A stretch of 64,000 nucleotides of DNA from positions 372,001-436,000 of the forward strand of contig CAZKFM010000001.1 of the NCBI GenBank assembly GCA_964552195.1. Reading direction: 5' to 3'. The stretch is from CAZKAP01 sp964552195. Its GTDB lineage: Bacteria > Bacteroidota > Bacteroidia > Flavobacteriales > Flavobacteriaceae. Shown here piece by piece: positions 37,033-45,653 of the stretch; the first letter of the stretch is position 1; each line of letters starts with the position of its first letter. The translations under genes and the position numbers were made by a program. The notes under the pieces were generated by a model. The model saw only the letters and a list, made by a program, of their open reading frames with translations. It was not told where the DNA came from and did no database searches.

Positions 37033-37967
37033 AGGCTTTTCAGGATTTCCCGCAATACATACTGGGCCGAATAGGTCCGATTCAGCGCCTGTTCCATGAC
37101 CAGTGAACGATCGCTTTCCAATATGGCATCGGATACCACCACGTTGCGACGCACGGGCAGGCAGTGCATGAATTTGGCATTGCCCAGCTTTTCTTCCGTT
37201 ACCGTCCAGGACTCCGATACCGGAATGACTTCACCATAGAGATTCCAGGAACTCCAATTTTTAGTATAGACCACATCGGCTTGTTCCAAGGCTTCGCTCT
37301 GGTGGTTAGTAACTCGTATGTTTCCGACGATTCCGGAGTCCAGTTCATACCCTTCCGGATGGGTGATGGTAAAATCCGCGGGGTATTGCTTCATGAGTTC
37401 AATGAAGGAATGTGAGACGGCATGGGGCAGCGACCGGGGGTGCGGTGCCCAGGACAAGACTACCCTGGGTCTTCGATCCGTGAAGTTTTCATGAAGCGTT
37501 ATACCATCCGCCAGGGCTTGCAGGGGGTGAGCCATCGGGCTCTCCAGATTGACTACGGGCCGGCCCGAGTAGCGTACAAAACCTTCCATGATATCCTGAC
37601 GGCGGTCTTCTTCCCGGTCGATGAGCCCGGCGAATGCCCGGAGTGCGATGATGTCCGCATATTGTCCGACCACGGCTGCAGCTTCGCGTATATGCTCGGC
37701 AGTTCCCTGATCCATGACCGTACCATCGGCAGTTTCCAGTTTCCAGCCCTCGGCTCCGAAGTTCATGACGATGGTATGCAGACCCAACTGCTGGGCCGCC
37801 TTCTGAGTGCTAAGCCGGGTTCTCAGGCTGGGGTTGAAGAAAAGCAGGCAGAGGGTCTTTCCTCTTCCCAAACCGTAATCGGCCTGAGGATCTAATTTGA
37901 TTTCTCGGGCTGCCGAAATTGCCTGTGCCAGGTCGGGCAAATCGCTCAGCGATCTAAAGTGTCTCAT
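37029..37967 (-). CDS. argF': N-succinyl/acetylornithine carbamoyltransferase
   Basis: 312 residues. Carbamoyl-phosphate-binding loop FFNPSLRTRLSTQKAA instead of the classical STRT-type OTCase loop, and HPLQALADGITL. This matches the Bacteroidota enzyme that carbamoylates N-succinylornithine (known from Bacteroides fragilis) or N-acetylornithine as in Xanthomonas. The late motif MHCLPVRRNVVVSD is also family-like. It replaces ordinary ArgF, so the operon runs through acylated citrulline. Start overlaps argD by 14 bases. Confidence 0.92.
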   Translation of the reverse strand: MRHFRSLSDLPDLAQAISAAREIKLDPQADYGLGRGKTLCLLFFNPSLRTRLSTQKAAQQLGLHTIVMNFGAEGWKLETADGTVMDQGTAEHIREAAAVVGQYADIIALRAFAGLIDREEDRRQDIMEGFVRYSGRPVVNLESPMAHPLQALADGITLHENFTDRRPRVVLSWAPHPRSLPHAVSHSFIELMKQYPADFTITHPEGYELDSGIVGNIRVTNHQSEALEQADVVYTKNWSSWNLYGEVIPVSESWTVTEEKLGNAKFMHCLPVRRNVVVSDAILESDRSLVMEQALNRTYSAQYVLREILKSL

Positions 37968-39117
37968 GGTATTCTTTTTTCAGGGCCAGTAGAAAGTGGT
38001 CGAGTACGTCGGCAGTTATATTCAGAGCAGGAAGGATTCGAATCACATTCGGATTTCTGGATGCGCCTGTGAAATAGCCATGGGTCAGCAGTAATTCCCT
38101 CCTTAAGGGAGCAACGGGCCTGCCCAGATCCAGCCCCAGCATGAGTCCCTTTCCTTTCACTTCGATTCCGGGCAGTAGCTCTTCAGCCCGCTTACGGAAA
38201 CCAGTCTCCAGCTGAGCGGCGTTTTTGGCAAGGCCCTCTCTCTCGAGTACTTCGAGTACGGCCAGGCAGGCGGCACACGCCAGATGATTTCCTCCGAATG
38301 TGGTGCCGAGGAGGCCGTATGAACTTTCGAATTCCGGACCAATCAGCACGCCTCCTGTAGGGAAGCCGTTTCCCATCCCCTTGGCCAGGGTGATCAGGGC
38401 GGGCCTTAGCCCGTAATGCTGAAAGGCGAAGAATTTACCGCTGCGATCAAAGCCCGATTGTACTTCGTCTGCGATCAGGATGGTATCCGACGCGATGCAT
38501 TCCTCCTGAACGAACTGGGCGTACTCTTTTCCCGGCATGTCCAGCCCCCCCACGCCCTGTATGCATTCCATGATCACCGCACAGTATTCCCTGCTTTGTA
38601 ACGCTTTTGTCAGTGCCTGCAGATCCCCGAAGTCGATAAAGGTCACCTTCTGCTGTCCGTTCAGGGGGGATACGGCAGCAGGCATGTCCGTTGCCGCTAC
38701 CGCTGCAGAAGTCCTGCCGTGAAATGAATTTCGGAAAGCGAGAATCTTATGTCGTCCGGTATGAAAGGAGGCCAGTTTTAGTGCGTTTTCATTGGCCTCT
38801 GCCCCTGAATTGCACATGAACAGGCGATAGTCCGGGGAATTCGATTGCTTAATTAGCTTTTCGGCATACTCTTCCTGCAGGGGGTTCTGAATGGAATTGC
38901 TATAGAAACTGATGCGGTCCAGTTGTTCGTGCAGGCGCTTGAGATAATGGGGGTGCCCGTGGCCAATGGAGATCACCGCATGCCCACCGTACAGGTCCTG
39001 GTAGGTGCGTCCCTTGTCATCAGTAATAACCGTGCCCCTGGCGCTCACAGGGGTTATCCCGAATCGCGGGTATACATCGAACAGGGTTTCCGGAGTAGTG
39101 CGGGCTTGGGCGTCCAT
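37954..39117 (-). CDS. argD: Acylornithine aminotransferase
   Basis: 387 residues from the ATG at 39117; a TTG two codons upstream (39123) overlaps argC and is less likely. Class-III aminotransferase with the PLP lysine in TLAKGMGNGFPTGGVL, SGAEANENALKLA and ILIADEVQSGFDRSGKFFA. Transfers an amino group from glutamate to N-acylglutamate semialdehyde. Tightly packed between argC and the transcarbamylase gene. Confidence 0.95.
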   Translation of the reverse strand: MDAQARTTPETLFDVYPRFGITPVSARGTVITDDKGRTYQDLYGGHAVISIGHGHPHYLKRLHEQLDRISFYSNSIQNPLQEEYAEKLIKQSNSPDYRLFMCNSGAEANENALKLASFHTGRHKILAFRNSFHGRTSAAVAATDMPAAVSPLNGQQKVTFIDFGDLQALTKALQSREYCAVIMECIQGVGGLDMPGKEYAQFVQEECIASDTILIADEVQSGFDRSGKFFAFQHYGLRPALITLAKGMGNGFPTGGVLIGPEFESSYGLLGTTFGGNHLACAACLAVLEVLEREGLAKNAAQLETGFRKRAEELLPGIEVKGKGLMLGLDLGRPVAPLRRELLLTHGYFTGASRNPNVIRILPALNITADVLDHFLLALKKEYHETL

Positions 39118-39119
39118 GG

Positions 39120-40094
39120 TCAAAATGCTAGGGGTTTGAGTTGTAAACCAGTATCGGGCCTCAGACCGAACATGAGGTTGGCATTTTCAAGTGCCTGTCC
39201 CGAGGCTCCCTTGAGCAGGTTGTCGATTACCGAGGTGACAAGCAGCGTGCCTTCGTGCTTGTGGAGGTGCAGGAAGCAGTTGTTGGTGTTTACGACCTGT
39301 TTGAGATCCGGGGATTGATTGGTGATATGGGTGAATAAGGCATCCTCGTAGTATTCCCTGTAAAGTGACTCGGCCTCATCGATTTCCAGTTCGACCGACA
39401 GGTATGCGGTGGCAAATATTCCTCTGCTGAAGTTTCCCCGTATGGGAAGGAACATCAGGTCTTTTTCTGAGGCTCCAGCTGACTCCAGACTCTCGCCTAT
39501 CTCTGCCAGATGCTGGTGAACGAAGGGCTTATAATAACAGATATTACTGAGCCTCCAGCTGAACATGCTGGTCTCGTTGAGGCCGGCTCCAGCCCCGGTA
39601 CTCCCGGTCAGGGCATGGATATGTACGGTTTCCTTGAGCAAGTCCCGGGAGGCAAGGGGCAATAAGGACAACTGAATGGCCGTGGCAAAACAGCCCGGAT
39701 TGGCAATGGCCTGAGCGTTTCGAATACGATCTCTGTTGAGTTCAGGTAAGCCGTAGACAAATTCCCGATCATTCCATATCGCCCGGTCCCGGAGTCGGAA
39801 TTCGTTGCTGAGATCCACTATGCGGGTATGTGAGCTGAATGGGTATTTTTCCAGGAATGCCAGACTGTGGCCGTGCCCCAGGCACAGGAATACCACATCG
39901 ACCTCAGTATTGACATCGGAGGTAAACCGAAGGTCGGTCTGTCCCGTGAGATCCCTATGGATTTCGGATATCCCGGTGTCCGGTCGGGAATGACTGTAGA
40001 TAAAATCGATTTCGATAGACGGGTGATGCAGGAGCAAGCGGATGAGCTCTCCGGCGGTATACCCCGTTCCCCCAATTATCCCGGCACGGATCAT
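39120..40094 (-). CDS. argC: N-acyl-gamma-glutamyl-phosphate reductase
   Basis: 324 residues. NADP-binding start IIGGTGYTAGELIRLLLHHP and the catalytic cysteine in ANPGCFATAIQLSLLPL. Reduces acylglutamyl phosphate to the semialdehyde. Start overlaps argG stop by 4 bases (ATGA), as through most of the operon. Confidence 0.96.
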   Translation of the reverse strand: MIRAGIIGGTGYTAGELIRLLLHHPSIEIDFIYSHSRPDTGISEIHRDLTGQTDLRFTSDVNTEVDVVFLCLGHGHSLAFLEKYPFSSHTRIVDLSNEFRLRDRAIWNDREFVYGLPELNRDRIRNAQAIANPGCFATAIQLSLLPLASRDLLKETVHIHALTGSTGAGAGLNETSMFSWRLSNICYYKPFVHQHLAEIGESLESAGASEKDLMFLPIRGNFSRGIFATAYLSVELEIDEAESLYREYYEDALFTHITNQSPDLKQVVNTNNCFLHLHKHEGTLLVTSVIDNLLKGASGQALENANLMFGLRPDTGLQLKPLAF

Positions 40095-41281
40095 GAGTTG
40101 TTGTTTTTCAGTTGTGCAATCTTCAGGGGATTGGCGGTGATTTTAATAAAGCCCCGCGCCTCCTCTGAGGTCCAGCCCAGGTTCTCTTCCCCATAGGCTC
40201 CCATGCCGGAATCCATCAGGTCGTGGGGAGACTGGATGCCGTCCAGGGTAAAGCGGTAGGGGTGAAGCGTCAGGTACACCGTACCCGAAACGTATTTCTG
40301 GGAGTCCTCCAGGTAGGCTTCGCTGTTCCGCATGACCTCGTCCAGATACTGTCCTTCGTGGAGGAGCATGCCGTAGAAGTCAGCGATTTGTTCCTTCTGA
40401 AATTTCTGCCACTTGCTCAGGCAGTGTTTTTCGAGCAGTTCGTGTGCCTTGATGATGATCAGGGCGGCCGGTGCTTCGAAGCCGACTCTTCCTTTGATTC
40501 CTATAACGGTGTCCCCTACATGGATGTCCCTGCCAATGGCAAAAGGGGATGCCAGTTCACGGATACGCTCTATACAGGTAACAGGGGAAAGCGTTTCTCC
40601 ATTTACTCCGCAGGGTTCCCCTTGAGTAAATGTCAGCTCCAGGGCCACCGGCTCATTTTGGGATAATGGGCTGGGATAGGCATGATCCGGTAGGGGATGA
40701 CGTGATTGTAACGTTTCTTCTCCCCCTACGGAAGTGCCCCACAGGCCCTTATTTACTGAATATCGTGCCTTTTCCCATCGTGCCTCGAAACCCCGGCTTG
40801 TCAGGTACTCGATTTCCTGCTCCCTGCTAAGCCCCTGATCCCTGATCGGAGTAATGATACTCATGCCGGGTGCCATGGTCTGAAAAATCAGATCGAAACG
40901 AACCTGATCGTTTCCCGCGCCTGTGCTGCCGTGGGCGATATGAGCCGCCTGGATTTCTCGGGCGTAGTCCACTATGGCCAGCGCCTGAACTATTCTTTCA
41001 GCACTGACGGAGAGTGGATAGGTGTTGTTGCGCAGTACGTTTCCGAAGATCAGATAACGCACGATTTTCTGATAGAACGTCTCTATAGCGTCTATACAGA
41101 CAAATTCGGCGGCCCCGAGTGCCCTTGCCTTCCGTTCCATCTCCTCGATTTCCGGGGCGGTAAATCCTCCGGTATTCACACATACCGCGTGTACCTCGTA
41201 TCCTTTCTCATGGCTGAGGTGGCTCACGCAATAGGAGGTATCCAGTCCGCCACTGTAGGCGAGTACGAGTTTTTCTTTCAT
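40091..41281 (-). CDS. argG: Argininosuccinate synthase
   Basis: 396 residues from the ATG at 41281, which gives the usual KLVLAYSGGLDTSYC beginning; a GTG at 41290 would overlap the GNAT stop. Also present are HGSTGAGNDQVRFD and TPIRDQGLSREQEIEYL. Joins citrulline and aspartate using ATP. The length and motifs fit the shorter bacterial type. Second gene of the operon. Confidence 0.95.
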   Translation of the reverse strand: MKEKLVLAYSGGLDTSYCVSHLSHEKGYEVHAVCVNTGGFTAPEIEEMERKARALGAAEFVCIDAIETFYQKIVRYLIFGNVLRNNTYPLSVSAERIVQALAIVDYAREIQAAHIAHGSTGAGNDQVRFDLIFQTMAPGMSIITPIRDQGLSREQEIEYLTSRGFEARWEKARYSVNKGLWGTSVGGEETLQSRHPLPDHAYPSPLSQNEPVALELTFTQGEPCGVNGETLSPVTCIERIRELASPFAIGRDIHVGDTVIGIKGRVGFEAPAALIIIKAHELLEKHCLSKWQKFQKEQIADFYGMLLHEGQYLDEVMRNSEAYLEDSQKYVSGTVYLTLHPYRFTLDGIQSPHDLMDSGMGAYGEENLGWTSEEARGFIKITANPLKIAQLKNNNS

Positions 41282-41286
41282 GTCGT

Positions 41287-41907
41287 TCACTCTTTTTTAG
41301 TCTTCTTAAACCGATCCCGTATGGCTTGAAGTCTCGTCCAGGTTTTATCGTTGAGTCTCACCCGGTCTTTTTCGCTAACCATTTTTTTCGATGGATCGTA
41401 CAGCATTCCTGTACAGAGGCACATTTTCCGTTCCGTCCGGGTGAGTATGTCGTAATTCGCACAGGTCTGGCAGCCCTTCCAGAATTCGGGGTCATCGGTC
41501 AGTTCCGAGAAGGTTACCGGCTGATATCCCAATCCATAGTTTAGCTTCATCACAGCCAGACCGGTAGTAATCCCGAAGATTTTAGAATCGGGATATTTTT
41601 TTCTGGACAGCTCGAAAACGGCCTTTTTGATTTCCTTGGCCAGTCCGCGATTCCTGAAATCGGGATGGACGATAAGGCCTGAATTAGCCACATAGTCTTT
41701 ATTGCCCCAGACTTCAATATAGCAGAATCCTACAAAGCGTTCTCCCTCCAGGGCGATCACGGCATTGCCGTTTTTCAAACGCTGTAGTATGTATTCGGGG
41801 GTTCTCAACGCTATTCCGGTTCCCCGAACTTTAGCGGATTCCGTCAGGCAATCGCTGATTTCCTGTGCGTATTTACCATGGGATTCATTGGCGACAACGA
41901 TTTCCAC
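41287..41907 (-). CDS. GNAT acyltransferase, candidate N-acylglutamate synthase
   Basis: 206 residues from a GTG start. GNAT core: VIALEGERFVGFCYIE, then the acyl-CoA loop region HPDFRNRGLAKEIKKAVFELS and the LNYGLGYQPV end. Beyond the core it has a cysteine-rich tail (CQTCANYDILTRTERKMCLC), a possible metal or Fe-S site. It opens the arg operon, which otherwise contains every step except acylation of glutamate, so acetyl- or succinyl-glutamate synthase is the natural role. From memory, a Bacteroides GNAT in the arg gene set has been linked genetically to this step; I have not checked that it is an orthologue. Confidence 0.8.
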   Translation of the reverse strand: MEIVVANESHGKYAQEISDCLTESAKVRGTGIALRTPEYILQRLKNGNAVIALEGERFVGFCYIEVWGNKDYVANSGLIVHPDFRNRGLAKEIKKAVFELSRKKYPDSKIFGITTGLAVMKLNYGLGYQPVTFSELTDDPEFWKGCQTCANYDILTRTERKMCLCTGMLYDPSKKMVSEKDRVRLNDKTWTRLQAIRDRFKKTKKE

Positions 41908-42086
41908 AAATCAGAGTTTTTTCTTAAAGATGGTTTGAGATTAAGTATCAGGAAGCGGAGAGGGGAATCGGACGCACCGGATTCCATAAATCGTTACACA
42001 CCCTTACGGGCGGCGAAGGAAAAGGCGAAAGCGTAATGGCTCAAAGGTCAGGCTCATCTTCCGATTGGAATTATTCCCTGCAAGAA

Positions 42087-43466
42087 CTAAAATTTTTCCG
42101 AGGCAGGACTTGCTGGTAGGTTGAATTTCCCGTCAAACTTACGAAAAGTAACATAATCATAGATAAGTGTTGCAAAAAGCAATACGTATTCCACCGCGAT
42201 AAGCAGGTCGTATTCCTTGTAGTCCGGATTTCGGTAGGCCGAGTAGCTCAGGACAACCAGCACGGACCAGACCAGTGGATATTTCAATCTTCCGAATACT
42301 CCGAGGAAAACCAGGAATACGAGGTACCATGGATGCACGGTACTGGAAATCAAAAAATAAAAGCTAAGAAGGACTAGCATGGCCTGGGTCAGCTGGACAA
42401 AACTCCTCCTTCTGCGGTGCAGCACGAGAAATAGGGAGAAAATGATGGTGGCTGCAGCGCCCCCCTTACCCCACCATTCGATGAATTCCCAGGGCCTGGC
42501 ACCGAAGTAATCTACCGCCATGCTATTCGCCAGCCCGAAGATTCCGGCGTTAAACCGGAAATTCGAGAACCACAGCGACAGGGTCTCGCCGTAATGGGCT
42601 GCGGATTCGGGTGTGCTAAAAGGGAGTACCAGAGCGGTGAGTCCGGCTCCCACGACCAGATAGAATACTACCGTTTGGCGAAACCTGGGATAGGTAAGGA
42701 ACAGGGGAAGAAACAGCAAGGGGACCAGCTTTAGGCCTATAGAAAGGGAATATAGCAAGCCTGCCCCAAGGGTATTGCCTTTTACTAGGAGCATAAGGGA
42801 GCCGGCGAACAGCGCGATCATCACTCCTTCAAAGTGCAAGTTTCCAGTGAGTTCAATTATCACTAGAGGGTTTAGGAAATACCAGAATGCCTGATGGGTT
42901 GAGATACTCAGCCTTCGGAGAATCTCCCTGAGGGTAAACAAAACGAAGACGTCTGCTGCCATGATGATAACCCTGAGGACGACAACGGAGGCCAGCAGGG
43001 ATTGCCCTCCGAGCCATGCAGATAAGGCAAACAAGACCTGATTGGCCGGTGGATAGTTGCTAAAATGCCGGGCGCTGAGTTCCCCCATGCCGGCATGCAG
43101 CTTTTGGGCGTTAGGTATCAGGTCGCCAAGTACCGGCATCAGTTCGTCTGGGCTCGACAGGTAGGGGTTGTGCCCCAGCTTCAGCAGGTGTCCATCCCAG
43201 ATAAAGCGGTAAAAGTCCTGTGAGAGCTCCGGGTAGGACAGCAGAAAGATGATTCTGAAAAGGATGCCGACTACGACCAGAAAGGAAAAGTTCCCTTTCT
43301 CCTGATTCATGAGGACCAGGAATCCGGCCGATGCCACCAGAAAACTTCCAATAAGTGCGAACGTCTGCTCCCGTTCGACTACATAGGACAACAGGAAATA
43401 ACTCAAGGCGCTGATCAAAGTGACCAGCAGTGCCAGCCTGTGGACTCTCCAAAAAGCAAACACCAT
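42087..43466 (-). CDS. GT-C mannosyltransferase-like polytopic membrane protein
   Basis: 459 residues with about 11-12 membrane helices. An early lumenal/periplasmic loop carries SQDFYRFIWDGHLLKLGHNPY, the acidic motif place of GT-C enzymes that use polyprenyl-phosphate sugars. The HPWYLVFLVFLGVFG segment near the end resembles DUF2029/mannosyltransferase families. It would add a sugar on the outer face of the inner membrane. Directly adjacent (no gap) to the cellulose-synthase-like gene. Donor is probably the polyprenyl-phosphate sugar made by the next GT2 gene (inference). Confidence 0.72.
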   Translation of the reverse strand: MVFAFWRVHRLALLVTLISALSYFLLSYVVEREQTFALIGSFLVASAGFLVLMNQEKGNFSFLVVVGILFRIIFLLSYPELSQDFYRFIWDGHLLKLGHNPYLSSPDELMPVLGDLIPNAQKLHAGMGELSARHFSNYPPANQVLFALSAWLGGQSLLASVVVLRVIIMAADVFVLFTLREILRRLSISTHQAFWYFLNPLVIIELTGNLHFEGVMIALFAGSLMLLVKGNTLGAGLLYSLSIGLKLVPLLFLPLFLTYPRFRQTVVFYLVVGAGLTALVLPFSTPESAAHYGETLSLWFSNFRFNAGIFGLANSMAVDYFGARPWEFIEWWGKGGAAATIIFSLFLVLHRRRRSFVQLTQAMLVLLSFYFLISSTVHPWYLVFLVFLGVFGRLKYPLVWSVLVVLSYSAYRNPDYKEYDLLIAVEYVLLFATLIYDYVTFRKFDGKFNLPASPASEKF

Positions 43467-44951
43467 TTAAGCCCTTGAAGTAAGGGATTTTACGAAAACG
43501 AACCCAAAGCCCAGGAAGAGCATGAGGTGAAAGGGGAACAGTCCGTAATCGTTCAGTGGGATGGCACTGTACATGCCGAAAAGGAAGTACAGCATCATTC
43601 CCAACTCGACCAAAGTATCGGGGGACAGTCCGTTGGTAATGTATTTATTTCCTTTCCATGTATCGGTAAGGCTATTGATGTTGAATTTCGGAGTACGAAC
43701 GAATTCGCTCCTTTTGCCCAGGTGACCCTCTAGTACGCCAATGGCGTTATACAGAGACAGCCCGAGGGCAATGGAAAAGAATGTAAAAAACAAGCGGATG
43801 TAATCCACGAAGTTGTCGAATCCACTTCCCTGTATGCTCTTGTAGGTAAACCAGAAACAGGTAAAGAATATCAGGGTCGAGACGATAAAGAAGCTGTTGA
43901 TCTCGAAAACCCAATCCAGATGGCCGTAGGTATTCTTGATGTACAGCATGGGTATGCTGAGAATGGAGACGGTAAAGACGCAAAGCACCATGGAGCTGTT
44001 AAACAAGTGCATGATGGCGTGGAACTTGGTGGATAGTGATATGTTACGAGCCTTGAGCACGCTCCAGATGGACTTCCTGAAGTTTTCGGCCCCTCCCTTA
44101 TTCCAACGGAACTGCTGGGAGCGAGCGGCGCTCATGACTACCGGTAATTCCGCCGGAGTCTCCACATCCTCCAGATACTTAAATTTCCAGTCCTTGAGCT
44201 GGGCCCTATAACTCAGGTCCAGGTCTTCGGTCAGCGTATCCCCTTCCCAGTTGCCCGCATCGAGTATGCACTCCTTCCTCCATATACCCGCAGTACCATT
44301 GAAGTTTATGAAATGACCCTTAGAATTCCTGCCAACTTGTTCCAGGGTAAAATGCGCGTCCAGGGCCAGGGCCTGTATACGGGTCAGAGTGGAATAATCC
44401 CGGTTGATATGTCCCCAGCGGGTCTGTACCACACCAATTTCCGGATCCTTGAAGTACACTACGGTCTTCTTAAGCCAGTCGGGCTCGGGCAGGAAATCCG
44501 CGTCGAATATGGCTATGAACTCTCCTTTGGCAATTTCGAGGCCTTCCTTAAGGGCCCCGGCCTTGAATCCTACCCGGTTCTCCCGTCGGATGTGCTTGAT
44601 GTCCAGGCCAGTCTCCTGTAGCCGGGCCACATGGGCCGCAGTAGTATCCACGGAATCGTCGGTCGAATCGTCCAGTACCTGTATCTCCAACATATTCCTG
44701 GGATATTCCAACCGGGCTATGTTATCCAGCAAGCGCTCCATGACGTATTTCTCATTGAAGATCGGCAGCTGTATGGTCACGTAAGGTATTTCCTTGGGAT
44801 CGAGGATGTTAAATTTTGGAGCGTCCTGATTCTTGCGCTTATACGAGAGGTAATTGATAAGCAGATTGAGCTGTGCAAGGCTGAACAGGAAGATCAACAG
44901 CAGCGCAGTACTGTAGATCACGATGATGATGATCGAAACGGTTAGTCCCAT
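43467..44951 (-). CDS. Cellulose-synthase-like processive GT2 glycosyltransferase
   Basis: 494 residues. One N-terminal helix, then a cytosolic GT-A domain with LDDSTDDS, FDADFLP, the TED of LTEDLDLSYRAQ and the processive Q-x-x-R-W in SQQFRWNKGGAEN, followed by four C-terminal helices. This is the D,D,D,QxxRW set of cellulose/chitin/glucomannan-type synthases. No PilZ domain, so c-di-GMP control is not apparent. Product polymer unknown. In a five-gene operon with redox proteins. Confidence 0.9.
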   Translation of the reverse strand: MGLTVSIIIIVIYSTALLLIFLFSLAQLNLLINYLSYKRKNQDAPKFNILDPKEIPYVTIQLPIFNEKYVMERLLDNIARLEYPRNMLEIQVLDDSTDDSVDTTAAHVARLQETGLDIKHIRRENRVGFKAGALKEGLEIAKGEFIAIFDADFLPEPDWLKKTVVYFKDPEIGVVQTRWGHINRDYSTLTRIQALALDAHFTLEQVGRNSKGHFINFNGTAGIWRKECILDAGNWEGDTLTEDLDLSYRAQLKDWKFKYLEDVETPAELPVVMSAARSQQFRWNKGGAENFRKSIWSVLKARNISLSTKFHAIMHLFNSSMVLCVFTVSILSIPMLYIKNTYGHLDWVFEINSFFIVSTLIFFTCFWFTYKSIQGSGFDNFVDYIRLFFTFFSIALGLSLYNAIGVLEGHLGKRSEFVRTPKFNINSLTDTWKGNKYITNGLSPDTLVELGMMLYFLFGMYSAIPLNDYGLFPFHLMLFLGFGFVFVKSLTSRA

Positions 44952-44957
44952 AAGCGT

Positions 44958-45650
44958 CTATCCAAAGCTGTATCTGAAGATCCAGGACAGTATTTTAACG
45001 CCGGCTAATATAGTACCTTTTACGGTACCGGACACTTTTGAGACACCAATTCTTTTTTTGTAACGTACTGGTATTTCGATATATAGGATTTTACGCCGGA
45101 GTACCTTGAGTTGCATTTCCACCGTCCAGCCGTAGGTTTTGTCCTGCATGTCGAGTTCCAGCAAGCGCTCATAGCGAATGGCCCTGAACGGGCCAAGGTC
45201 TGTAAAAGTACTTCCAAAGAATAGCTTCATTAAAATTGTGGCCAGGGCATTTCCGAAGATCTGTTGAGGGGTCATGGCACCCGCTTCCCGCAATTCGCGC
45301 ACCCTGGAACCCAGGGAAAAGTCGAATTCACCCGATTCGATGGGTGCCGTGAGTTCCGTGAGCTGGCTCGGATCGTCCGAATAATCTCCGTCCAAAAAGA
45401 CTACTATATCCGGTGATGTTGATTTTTCTTTCAAGTAGGACATTCCCTTTAGGCAGGCGTATCCGTAGCCTTTGCGCTCTTCTCTGACTACTGTGGCTCC
45501 TGCTGACCTTGCATTTTCAGCCGTGCCATCCGTCGAGCCGTTGTCGCACACGATCACTTCGGAAACGCCCTTGGGTATGTCGCAAATCACGCGGGCAATG
45601 GAATCGGCCTCGTTGAAGGCGGGAATAATGACCCGTATATCCGATTTCAA
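44958..45650 (-). CDS. Polyprenyl-phosphate sugar transferase (GT2, DPM1-like)
   Basis: 230 residues from a TTG start at 45650. GT-A fold with VIIPAFNEADSI, VCDNGSTDGT, FLDGDYSDDP and a C-terminal amphipathic KRIGVSKVSGT segment. Resembles dolichyl-phosphate mannose/glucose synthases without the extra membrane helices. Would load a sugar on a polyprenyl phosphate for use by the GT-C protein two genes downstream (inference). Confidence 0.85.
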   Translation of the reverse strand: MKSDIRVIIPAFNEADSIARVICDIPKGVSEVIVCDNGSTDGTAENARSAGATVVREERKGYGYACLKGMSYLKEKSTSPDIVVFLDGDYSDDPSQLTELTAPIESGEFDFSLGSRVRELREAGAMTPQQIFGNALATILMKLFFGSTFTDLGPFRAIRYERLLELDMQDKTYGWTVEMQLKVLRRKILYIEIPVRYKKRIGVSKVSGTVKGTILAGVKILSWIFRYSFG

Positions 45651-45653
45651 ATC

